A DNA stretch of 64,000 nt from Aegilops tauschii subsp. strangulata (taxonomy: Eukaryota > Streptophyta > Magnoliopsida > Poales > Poaceae), in NCBI RefSeq assembly GCF_002575655.3, contig NC_053037.3, positions 144,533,207 to 144,597,206 of the forward strand, written 5' to 3'. The translations under genes and the position numbers were made by a program. Below are positions 24,560 through 34,700 of the stretch, piece after piece (the first letter of the stretch is position 1; every line of letters begins with the position of its first letter). Under the pieces are notes generated by a model, which was not told where the DNA came from, made no database searches, and saw only the letters and a list, made by a program, of their open reading frames with translations.

Positions 24560-24975
24560 GAGGAAAGCCAACACACGTTTCAGATCGGATCTCGCTCGAG
24601 CTCGGGCTGCTCGCCGTCGGCGGGAGGAAGAGGAGCGACGGGGAGGTGCGGCGGCGGCCGGAGGGAGGAGGAGACGAGGCGGCGGCGCCGGAGGAGGGGG
24701 CCGCCGGCGGGGGCGGCGAGCGCCGGCGGTGATGGCACGGCGGCGAGGGCCGGTGGTGGCGGCGCCCGGCGGCGATGGCGCGGCGGCGGCCGTCGGATAT
24801 GGCGGCGGCGGCGCCCGGCGGCGCGGGTGGCGAGGCGCGCGGGCCCGGTGCGGCCCGGGGCGGGCCGGCCGTGGGCTCGCGGGCCGCGGCGGCGCGGGCG
24901 GCGGCTGATAGGGCGAGGAGGCGGCGGCGGACGTGTCCGGCGGGGGATGATTTTGTCCGGCGGCGCGCGGTGGAG
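24560..24975 (-). other. GC-rich CpG block in the solo LTR
   Basis: A block of over 400 bp dominated by GGC/GCC triplets lies just downstream (minus strand) of a TATA box. Long overlapping frames exist on both strands (for example 24482-25018 minus) and are rich in Pro, Arg and Ala. The open frames are probably a result of the base composition. The segment aaaccctagcttctcc near 24980 looks like a plant 5' leader. Confidence 0.6.
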
Positions 24976-25020
24976 AAGCTAGGGTTTCGTCTGAGATTTC
25001 GTTTTTCGGGATGTCCACTC

Positions 25021-25027
25021 ATTTATA
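25021..25027 (-). promoter_or_regulatory. TATA box of the solo LTR
   Basis: TATAAAT on the minus strand, in the phrase acctataaatgagtgg. It is followed downstream by an AAACCCTAG phrase and the GC-rich block, the order expected for an LTR promoter. Confidence 0.55.
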
Positions 25028-25567
25028 GGTAGAGGGAGCTAGGAGACTCCAAATGAGGTGCGGTTTTCGCCCACACGATCATGATCGAACGACCTAGAGC
25101 ATGGAAGAGAGTTTGGTGGGCTTTGGGCTGGATTTGGAGGGGGTTTTTGCTGGACACTCAAATGGACATAGCGGAGGCCCGGTTAACCGTTGGAGTACCA
25201 AACGACCTCCGAATGGAACGAAACTTGACCGGTAGTCTCCGGGTGGTATAATAAAGCCACTTGACAAGCCTCAGTCCATTCCGAGAAAGTTTGACACACG
25301 CACACGAAAGAAAACTAGAGGGGTGCACCGGAGGAGATAGGAGCGCCGGATTGGAAAACGGACAACGGGGAAAATGCTCGGATGCATGAGACGAACACGT
25401 ATGCGAATGCAATGCACATGATGATATGATATGAAAATGCATGACATGACAAAATACAAAATGAAAGACAAAACCCAACAACGGAGGGAAAAACATATCA
25501 CATAGCCGGAAATGGCAAGAGTCGGAGTTACAAATATGGCAAGTTACATGCGGGGTGTTACAGTCTA

Positions 25568-26570
25568 TGATGAAGGGGCCCTCCCATTTTGCTTTGAGCT
25601 TATCCTTCTTCTTCTCAGGGAGGCGCAGAACAAGTTCGCCGACATTATAAGTCTTGGCCCGCACTTCTCTGCTTTGGTATCTCCTGGCCTATTGTTGATA
25701 AAATGCGGAACGGGCTCGTGCAATATCGCGCTCCTCGTCAAGGCCATCCAAGTCGTCCTGCCGATCGATCTCGGCTTCTCTCTCTTCATACATGCGCACT
25801 CGAGGTAAGTCATGAATAATATCACAGGGCAAGACAACTTCTGCGTCGTACACCATGAAAAAAGGTGTGTATCCGGTCGTGCGATTAGGCGTAGTTCGCA
25901 GCCCCTAGAGCATGGAACCGAGTTCCTCAACCCAGTGCTTATCTGACTCCCGTAGGGAGCGCACCAGTCTGGGTTTAATGCCGCTCATTATGAGGCCGTT
26001 ATCCCATTCAACCTGTCCGTTTGTTTGAGGGTGGTATACGGATGCATAATCGAGCTTAATTCCCAAGTTGGCGCACCAGTTTTTCACCTCATCGGCTATG
26101 AAAAGTGGAGCCGTTATCAGTGATGATGCTATGCGGGACGCCATAACGGTGTACCAGGCCGGATATAAAGTCAATCACTGGCCCTGCTTTAGTCATTTTT
26201 ACTGGTTTGGCCTCTATCCATTTAGTGAATTTATCCACCTTGACCAGTAAATATTTCTTTTTGGGGCTTCCCCCTTTAAGGGGTCCGACCATGTCTAGCC
26301 CCCAGACCGCGAAAGGCCAAGCGATGGGGATTGTTCGTAAGGCAGTGGGAGGTATGTGACTTTGATTGGCGAAAAGCTCACATCCTACGCAACGTTGCAC
26401 AAGGGCTTGTGCATCTGCTCGGGCTGTTGGACAGAAAAAACATGTCCGGAAGGCCTTGCTTACAAGGGCCCGAGCTGCAGCGTGATGGCCACCTAGACCA
26501 GCATGTATTTCAGCCAAGAGCTGTCGTCCCTCCTCTTCGGAGATGCACCTTTGAAGGACTCAAGTAGTAC
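25568..26570 (-). pseudogene. Integrase of element D, interrupted
   Basis: The zinc-binding part reads HAAARALVSKAFRTCFFCPT and CVGCELF. The core reads WGLDMVGPLKGG (first Asp), IITDNGSTF (second Asp) and HPQTNGQVE (Glu), so all three catalytic positions remain, but in two frames with a shift near 26100. The C-terminal part is KTYNVGELVLRLPEKKKDK and is cut at 25568 by the solo LTR. Integrase would insert the element cDNA into the chromosome. Confidence 0.82.
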
Positions 26571-26714
26571 TTTTCTTGTATAGTTCACCTTCATGAACTT
26601 TATAGGCTTTAGAACGTTGAACTATGCGATGGGCCTCATTTTGATCATCAGGAAGCTCCTGCCTATTAAGGTAAGACAGGAAGGGTTCGGTCCATGGAGC
26701 AATAACGGCCAGGA

Positions 26715-27909
26715 TTACATGGGTAGAGGTGTTATTTCGGTGGCCGAACCCCTGATGATATCTGTATTGTGTTCGGTTGCTGGGGGTATGATCGGGCCCG
26801 GACTAGTATTTCCACTCTCGTCCTGCCATACCACGGATGGCTTAAAGAGCCTTTCCACAAAGGTGTTATGCGGGACAGGATCGCGTTTGGCACCCATTCG
26901 AGCGAGGATGTCCGCTGCCTGGTTACTACCTCGAGCAACATGATGGAACTTGAGCCCCTCGAACCGAGCTGATATTTTAAGTACGACATTTCGATATGCC
27001 GCCATTTTCGGATCTTTTGCATCAAACTCTCCATTTATTTGGGATAACGCGAGGTTTGAGTCCCCGCGCACCTCTAGGCATTGTATGCCCATGGAGACAG
27101 CCATTCAGAGGCCGTGTAGAAGAGCCTCGTATTTGGCTGCATTATTGGAGTCCGTATACATGATTTGTAGCACGTAGCTGACTGTGTCCCCCGTAGGGGA
27201 TGTCAAAATGACACCAGCCCCCCAGTCCGGCTAACATTTTAGAGCCGTCAAAGTACATGATCCAGTTGGAGTATGTGCTGTACTCTTTAGGGAGCTCAGC
27301 TTCCGTCCACTCGGCGACAAAGTCGGCCAGCACCTGAGATTTAATAGCTCGGCGCGGTCTGTATGTTATTTCAAATGGTAAGAGCTCGATGGCCCATTTG
27401 GCTATGTGGCCGGTGGCATCCCGATTTTTTATGATGTCATTGAGTGGTACTTCGGATGCCACCGTGATCGAATACTCTTGAAAATAGTGCCGCAGCTTTC
27501 GGGATGCCATAAAGACCGCATAAGTTATCTTCTGATAGTGAGGGTATCGGGATTTGCATGGTGTAAGGACCGCCGATACGTAGTATACTGGTTTCTGGAT
27601 GGGGAATTTGTGTCCCTCTTCCTCTTGCTCGACGACGAGTACGGAGCTCACAACCTGGTGAGTCACGGATATATAGAGCAACATAGGCTCGCCAACACCT
27701 GGGGCGGCTAGGATTGGGTTTCCTGCTAACAATGTTTTTATTTCTTCCAATCCGACTGTAGCCGCATCCGTCCATTCGAAGTGATCGGTGCGTCGGAGCA
27801 GTCGATAAAGTGGTAATGCCTTTTCTCCCAATTTGGAGATGAAGCGGCTTAAGGCTGCCACGCACCCAGCTAGTTTTTGGACATGCTTTAAGTCTGTTGG
27901 CATGGCCAA
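26715..27909 (-). pseudogene. Dual RNase H region of element D
   Basis: The right part is the end of RT and the Gypsy-type RNase H (LAGCVAALSRFISKLGEKAL, then PVYYVSAVL and FMASRKLRHYFQ). It is followed by a second, archaeal-type RNase H: WIMYFDGSKM, VRGDSNLALSQINGEF and RGSNQAADILARMG. A frameshift near 27140 separates them. The second domain is the mark of the Tat lineage. These enzymes would remove RNA from the RNA-DNA hybrid in reverse transcription. Confidence 0.82.
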
Positions 27910-29566
27910 TTGTGACAGGGCTCGGATTTTGGCTGGGTTTGCTTCGATTCCTCTATTGGAAACAATGAACCTGAGCAGTTTCTAGCCTGGAACGCCGAAA
28001 ACACATCTGTCCGGATTAAGCCGTATGTCATATGTTCGAAGGTTGTCAAATGTGAGGCGGAGATCGTCCACCAATGATTCGACGTGTTTGGTCTTGATGA
28101 CCACGTCGTCCACATATGCTTCCACTGTTTTGCCGATTTATTTTTCCAAACATGTTTGAATCATGCGTTGGTAAGTGGCACCAGCGTTTTTAAGCCCAAA
28201 AGGCATAGTGTTGAAACAAAAAGGCCCATACGGGGTAATGAACGCCGTCGTGGCCTGGTCGGACTCCTTCATTTTAATCTGATGGTATCCAGAGTAAGCA
28301 TCGAGGAAACACAATGAGTTGTGTCCTGCGGTTGCACCGATAATCTGGTCAATGCGGGGCAACGGGTAAGGGTCCTTGGGGTAGGCCTTATTGAGGTCTT
28401 TAAAATCGACACAAAGGCGCCAGGATTTATCTTTATTTGGCACCATGACTAAGTTGGCTGGCCAATCCGGGTGTTTGATTTCTCTGATGAATCCGACCTC
28501 GAGTAATTTAGCCAGCTCCTCCCCCATAGCTTGGCGTTTGGGTTCGAAAAATCGCCGTAGCATTTGCTTGACCGGTTTGAACCCCTTGATTATGTTGAGG
28601 CTATGTTCGACCAATCTGCGTGGGATCCTAGGCATGTCCGAAGGGTGCCAGGCAAAGATGTCCCAATTTTCATGCAGGAATGATCGTAAAGCGGCATCCA
28701 CCGTTATATCCAGCTGTGCTCCAATGGACGTTGTTTTGCTGGGATCCGTCGGGTGCACTTGAAATTTAACTATTCCATCTACTAGTTTAAAAGAGGTAGA
28801 TTTGGGCCTCTTATCGAGGATCACATCGTCCTTGTCCATCGTGGATCTCAAGGTGGTCAGTTCTTCGGCCGCAAGGGCTTCAGATAGTGCCTCGAGGGCT
28901 AAGGATGCGGTTTTGTTTTTGGCGCGGAGTGCTATATCCGGATCACTGGTGACAGTGATTATTCCATTGGGCCCCGGCATTTTGAGCTTCATGTACCCAT
29001 AATGGGGTATGGCTTGGAAGCGTGAGAAGGCGTCCCGCCCCAAGAGGGCGTGATATCTGCTATTGAAGGGGGCCACGTGGAAGAGCAACTCTTCGGATCT
29101 GTAATTCTTAGGCGTGCCAAATACTACATCGAGTTTGATTTTCCCCGAACATCGTGCTTCTCGACTGGGGATGACGCCTCGAAATGTGGTACTGCTTTGC
29201 TCGATGCGGGTCTTCTCAATTTGCATTTTGTCGAGCGTGTCCTCATAGATGAGGTTAAGTCTGCTGCCGCCGTCCATGAGCACTTTCGTGAGTCAAAAGC
29301 CATCCACAATCGGGTTTAAGACCAACAGCTGGTGCTCGGACTGATCGGGCCCTTGGTTTGTCGTCGGCGGTGAAAGTTATGGCCGCATCATTCCAAGGGT
29401 TCATTGTGGTTACTTGGTTGACTTCGGCGAGGTCGCGGAGCGCCCTTTTGCACCGATTATTTGAAGAGAAGGTCTCGAAGACTGTAAAGACATTGAGATA
29501 GTCATCCTCTGAAGAATGCTTCTCTGGAGTGATATTGGTGAGGATAGCCTCACCGCTTTTAGCCAC
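27910..29566 (-). pseudogene. Protease and reverse transcriptase of element D
   Basis: The end of gag and the protease come first (AILTNITPEKHSSEDDYLNV; protease motif MDGGSRLNLI near 29270). A shift near 29290 separates gag from the protease frame. RT follows with RLCVDFKDLNKAYPKDPYPL, FLDAYSGYHQIKM and MPFGLKNAGATY. A TAA at about 28140 (after IQTCLEK) stops the frame just before the AYVDD catalytic box at about 28110. A TAG near 27990 is a second break. The gene cannot give full RT. Confidence 0.85.
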
Positions 29567-29591
29567 TTGCAGGAGTACCTAGCATGCCCGC

Positions 29592-30062
29592 TGTCGGCGG
29601 TAACGACACCCACGGGATCACGTGGATCCCTTCTACGGTTTGGCAGGGAAGAGGGGTAGAGCAAAGAGCAGATCTAATGATCAACATGACCGATTTTTAC
29701 CCAAGTTCGGGCCGCTGAGAAGCGTAAAACCCTAGTCCTGCTTGAGTGTATATTTCGTGTTCTTGAGCCTCGGCTAGCTGCTCTTCATGCAAGCTGGGCC
29801 GAGAGGTTCAAAAGTCCGAATCCTCCTCCACTACGCCGTGGGCCTCCTTTTATACTTCCAAGGGGCTGCCACAGTGGCATACAGGAGGTGTAAAGTAGCT
29901 ACAATATCTATGTTTATCACCGATGTCTTAGGACAAATGCATTAAATGTGCTGCTTACGTGCCCTCTAGATTTATCAGGGACGGGAATAGAGCCCGTCCC
30001 GTCCGTCGCTGCCACGCCCTATCTCGACACGCATCCATGCTGACGAGGCATGCAGTGCCAAG
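29592..30062 (-). mobile_element. 3' LTR of element C, outer part
   Basis: Begins TGTCGGCGGTAACGACACC and includes tttacccaagttcgggccgc near 29696. It is broken at the AAG target of the CACTA element and resumes at 39774. The total length is about 987 bp. Confidence 0.83.
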
Positions 30063-30520
30063 CACTACAAAAAAATACACTTCCGTGATGATACATGTTT
30101 GTCACAGTAGGTCGCGTTTTCTGGCATGCATGTACATCCATGACAAATTTATGACAGAATCAAGATAGTCATACCTGTGCTGTCGTAGAAGTGTTCCATG
30201 ACATTGCCAAAATTATCATCACAGAAGTGTCCACTTCCATGACAATAAATCGCGCGTCACAGAAGTGCTTTCGTCAAGGGTGACCGACACGTGGCATCCA
30301 CCGTAACGGAACGCCGTTAAGCTATCGGGTCGGATTTTGGATCCGATAACCCGTTAACAGCCACGACCAATGCCGATTTTCCACGTGTAAAATTCTCATT
30401 GGCTGGCGGATCCACGCGTCAGCTCCGCGTTGGCACAGGTGTCACTCATCCAATGGTCAAGATGGTCCTATGATATGTTGACACGTGGACCGGCCCAAAA
30501 GTGACCCACAAAGTTTAAAT

Positions 30521-30765
30521 GGGCCGGCCCAACCGAAGGCCCATAAGATTTAGCGGACCATAATGGGCCGACCCAGCTAAAGGCCCACAAAATTTAGCGG
30601 ACCATAATGGGCCGGCCCAGCTAAAGGCCCACACGATTTTGCAGACCATAATGGGCCGGCCCAGCTAAAGGCCCACAAGATTTTGCGGATCACAATGGGC
30701 CGGGCCAGCTAAAGGCCCACAAGATTCTGCCGACCATAATGGGCCGGCCCAGCTAAAGGCCCAAC
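30521..30765. repeat. 44-bp subterminal tandem array, left CACTA end
   Basis: About 5.6 copies of a 44-bp unit built on gggccggcccagctaaaggc. Each copy pairs a GGGCCGGCCC palindrome with AAAGGCCCA. Such arrays near CACTA ends are the binding sites of the TNPA-like protein in the En/Spm system. Confidence 0.9.
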
Positions 30766-31580
30766 ATTCTCTGTCAAATCGGCCCGTCAACGGTCTGTCC
30801 TAAACTTGTCATCAACGCGGCCCATGGTCACTTCTGGCCCGTTAACAGTCCGCTAAGTAATTGGGCCGAATTACGGCCCGGTGTATTTCCGGCCTGTTAA
30901 AGGTCCGACTTCATTTGGGCCCATTTACAGGCCATCAAAACTTTCGGCCCATAAACGACCGTGAAGGATTTGGGTCATATTCGGCCATGTCTGACATTCG
31001 GCCTGTTAGAGGCCCACTATAGCTTTGGGCCACTTTCGGCCTGTTGTCATTTTCGGCCTGTTAACGCCGGACGTAAACCACGGGCCATATGTGGCCCAAC
31101 GTCATATCGGGCCCATTAACGGCCCATATAAAAATGATGATAATCTAGCCCGACCGAAGTTCCGGCCTGTTAAAGGCCCGTGTATTAGGTCGACGCATTT
31201 ACGGCCCGTCCGAATTTCGGCCTGTCAAAGATCCGCATCGTAAATGGGCCACCATTTCGGCCTGCTAAGTCCAGTGGGTTATTTGGCACAATCAGGGCCC
31301 AATCTCACTTTCGGTCTATTAAAGGCCCATGTTTTTATGGGCTCGAGATATTTACACCTGTAAACGGCCTATTTTTACTAAGGGCCCAAATTATGTTTAG
31401 GCCTGTTAAAGGCCCACTATGGGCACAGGTCTACCAGAAAAATATGAAAGCTTATGCTGATTTAGGCCCAGATATTTTTAGTGGGCTACATGCCAATTTC
31501 GGCCCGTAATTGTTTTTAGCCCAATTGGAATGGGCCCGACGAATGTTGGCATGTTGGGCTCCTACGAAGCTTTCGGCCGA
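30766..31580. repeat. Diverged GGCCC-rich subterminal repeats
   Basis: Irregular repeats of ttcggcctgttaaaggccc and its variants follow the 44-bp array for about 800 bp. Each holds short inverted GGCC/GGCC arms. They look like an older relative of the same binding-site array. Confidence 0.75.
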
Positions 31581-31777
31581 ATACATTACTAAGATAAACC
31601 TACACTATACAAAAATAGCGTCGTAATTACTGCAGCCTGAGGCAGCATCATAAATGTTGTATCACAACAAAATAAATTCCAACCATAAAACAAAAGGCCT
31701 GTTGGCATAAAGTTTACAGTCCTTCCAGATAAAAGCACCATCAGATGCACAGATCATTTGACCTGAGTGCTAATGTT

Positions 31778-34700
31778 TCAGGCTGTAGAATCTGATGGAG
31801 CAGCACGTTCTCCACCTTTTTCCCGCCATTGCTCTTGAACAACGAAGCGAATGTCTGATAGTCTGGTTTCAAAACCATTCATATCTTGACTACATTTCTC
31901 AACCACTATTCTTGTTTCTGAAACAACGTCCATTAGGGATTGGACTTGTGTCTGGAACAGATATATCACTCTGTCTAGCAGGAAGATTTTGTTCAGTAGG
32001 CGATTTGGACGAGGTTACCTTGACAACCAACCCAGAAGAATTACGCAGGAAGGTGCTTTTTGCACTGTTAGTGGAGAGATACTGACGCACTGCAGCAAGA
32101 GGTGACATTGTGCCTGTAGTAGCCTCGTCACCTTCAGGTGGTTGTGGCTGTTCAATCATTTGTTCCATAGCTTCCTGAAAGTTGAACTTGTAGATTAGTG
32201 TACCAGATAAGTTACTAATGCGAAAAAAACAAACAAAGTAGGTTAAACGTTTATACATAACTTATTTTGGTGAACTACTGTAATACATTACCATGTATTG
32301 TAGTGCCAACTACATAATAAAATCACTTTCGGAACATATGTCCATGTAGCATGCCTACTGTATTGTCTATTTCCTCACATTCGTTGACATCTAAGGATAA
32401 AGAGACATGGTTTAAAGTAGGATGAACATAGTATGACATCATTCATATCATGGGCAAACAGATATAAAACAAACATGCTATTTTATCATTGTGTGCGCAC
32501 GTGAACATACCAACTAGATTACAGATCAAGACCAAAATAATATCCTTCATCTCTTTTAAACCATGTAAGGTGAAATGATACGTTAAGACAACTGTGAATA
32601 AAAGTGAACAGAGTAACTGACATTGGCTGCAAACCAAGTAGTTAAATGAACACATCACAGTACCAATCAGTTCAGAGCAGGAGGAGTAAGGACTTACAAC
32701 AGCGGCTTGAACTGGTGTGCTCATGCCCTTCATCTTGCTGGTGTGGCAATCCTTGAAGATTTGCACTGCATTCGGTTCAGGTTCTTTTTGGTCCGCACGG
32801 GCTTTCCTCTATATTTGGAACAAGTCAATATAGATACGATAATATGGCAGAAAAAGAAGAAGGAAGTAGCAGCTATTTACAAGAGCCTCGCAGTGTGCAA
32901 TATAGCTACGAGATCCTGTTGTCTGTTGGAATTTCACTTTAGAACGGTTGGTTTTGTTCTTCAAACAGTTAGCTTAGAAGAAGATACACTTGTAAGGCAC
33001 ATACATAAATACAAGTTCAATATGTGGTCTGATCAAATACATATAGTCTACCTGATACTTTGGATTAGACCAGTGTTTAACGAGGGCAGTCCAGTCTTCA
33101 TCTGTAATATATTCCACTGGAGATGTTTGGGCGATTTCATTGTTAGCCTTGCCTTCAAAGTGAGATTTTCTAAGGTGGTACCGATACTGTCGTAGAGCAG
33201 ACTGAAAAACATGAGTGCATGCTTGTTTTGTTGCATCATCTTTCGGATCCAACTTGAACCTCATCTGTTGAAAAAAGAATGTGAGTCTTATTAGGAGGAA
33301 GCTAGAAAGTATGGGACAGAGCAAGACAATATTACTAATTGCGATGAATAACATTACTTACGGATAAATGGTCAAGGAAGGTGTTAAACTAGGTATTGTC
33401 TTTCTCATTCCTGTACTGGATCCACGTTGGGTGGATACGTGCATGACACCTAACGCCAACGGCTGCCTCTGATACTAACTTGGCTGACTCTGTAGCATCA
33501 CGTGGCCTTTTTAAACCTGCCTCAAAATGGATCTCCATTCTTCCTCCTTTAGATTTTGTTAATCTGTCAAGCATTATCCCTGATGTCTGTTTCCGCTTGC
33601 GCCATGGTGCTAGTTCAACAACGAATATGGAAAGTGTTAGTGTACATCAAACTGTGAGAGTACATATAAAGGAGCATGCAACTGCAACTTGACTCGGTCA
33701 GGTACCGTCTTGGTGTTGATGCTCATGAGGTTCATCTGATCTTGCCAAGTCCTGTTGTGTCAGCAGTGCTTTGGAAGTAGTGTTAGGTGTGAAGGCAGCT
33801 TGGGAACTGGCCAGTTCCGGAGCAAACGAACGAGTAACTGTTTGAGATGCTGGTACAGTTGAAGCGGATGCTTCAGCTGGTGGAGCAGGTGATACTATGT
33901 TTGTAGATTTAGCCGGTGGACTTGGACCTTCTACTGCACTATAAGTACCAGCAGAATCTCGACGGCAGAACCTTTTCCATTTCACCCGACGAGTAACAAC
34001 ACTCCCTACTATATTATTTTCCTTGCTCTTTTTGACTTTGCCATGTCAAGTTGTACCCACAACACAAAAGAATAAAATCACTCTTCAGAACTCATTGATG
34101 CATGATACAGACAAGCAATACTTTGATGTAAGACAACCGTATGAGGATGGAATATGTAAGAAAAACAGGATGGCATGACATATTCATAGCTACGATGTGC
34201 AAACTAAGCAGAAGGATTTTCAAGAAAATAGAAGTAATGCAAGCTAGACACCATATGAAAGATGCAACCAATATTACTCTGCCAAGTTAAAAGTGTCTTG
34301 TCATAAGTGGCAATTCGAAAAATTAGAAGCAATACAACGTAGAAATCAATGCAAGATGCAACCACTATCAAACTGCCATGTTAAAAGCGTCCAATCATGA
34401 GTGACTGATGCGGGATACACAACATCAGTACTTCGATGTAAGAACATGGTATGATAGATAGATGCAGTGTATTCTAGACACAGAAAGCCATGTCATATGC
34501 ACATGTATAACGTATAAACTCAGCAGGTGCAATTTAATCAAAATAGAAGAAATACAGGCTAGACAACATATGCAACATGAAACCAATTATCACACTGTCA
34601 ACTTAGAGCAAGCACCTGCGATGGTGGAGTACGGGAGATGAACTCATCATGTAGACTTGGGACTTCAACTTCATTAGCAGTAGCAGTGGCAAATCTAGAG

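Larger units (their letters stand above)
21354..25562 (-). mobile_element. Solo LTR (4.2 kb) of a chromovirus-like family
   Basis: 4209 bp from TGTAACGCCC to GGGTGTTACA, with short inverted ends and a perfect 5-bp target duplication GTCTA (21349-21353 and 25563-25567). No internal region or second LTR is attached, so it is a solo LTR left by recombination between two LTRs. The length and layout resemble the LTR of element F. Orientation (minus) is inferred from the TGTAACACCCC start and from the TATA box and GC-rich block order. Confidence 0.9.
9925..29591 (-). mobile_element. Element D: Tat-lineage Gypsy retrotransposon
   Basis: The minus-strand order is gag remnant, protease, RT, RNase H, second (archaeal-type) RNase H, integrase, then a plus-strand antisense gene and the 3' LTR at the left. 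The dual RNase H and the antisense ORF place it in the Tat lineage. It was inserted into the gag of element A with target bases ACTGC (9920-9924). Element E and a solo LTR later opened it, and element C interrupts it at 29592, so its 5' LTR lies outside the window. All pol domains carry stops or frameshifts. Confidence 0.85.

Noticed and set aside
24482..25022. Long overlapping frames of 140-178 codons on both strands in the solo LTR
   Set aside because: They lie in an extreme GC block where stops are rare, their products are Pro/Arg/Ala or Gly runs with no domain, and several frames are open at once.
30521..31580. Regularly spaced palindromic repeats that could suggest a CRISPR-like array
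   Set aside because: The units are contiguous or diverged, lack unique equal-length spacers and sit in the subterminal part of a CACTA element in a plant genome.
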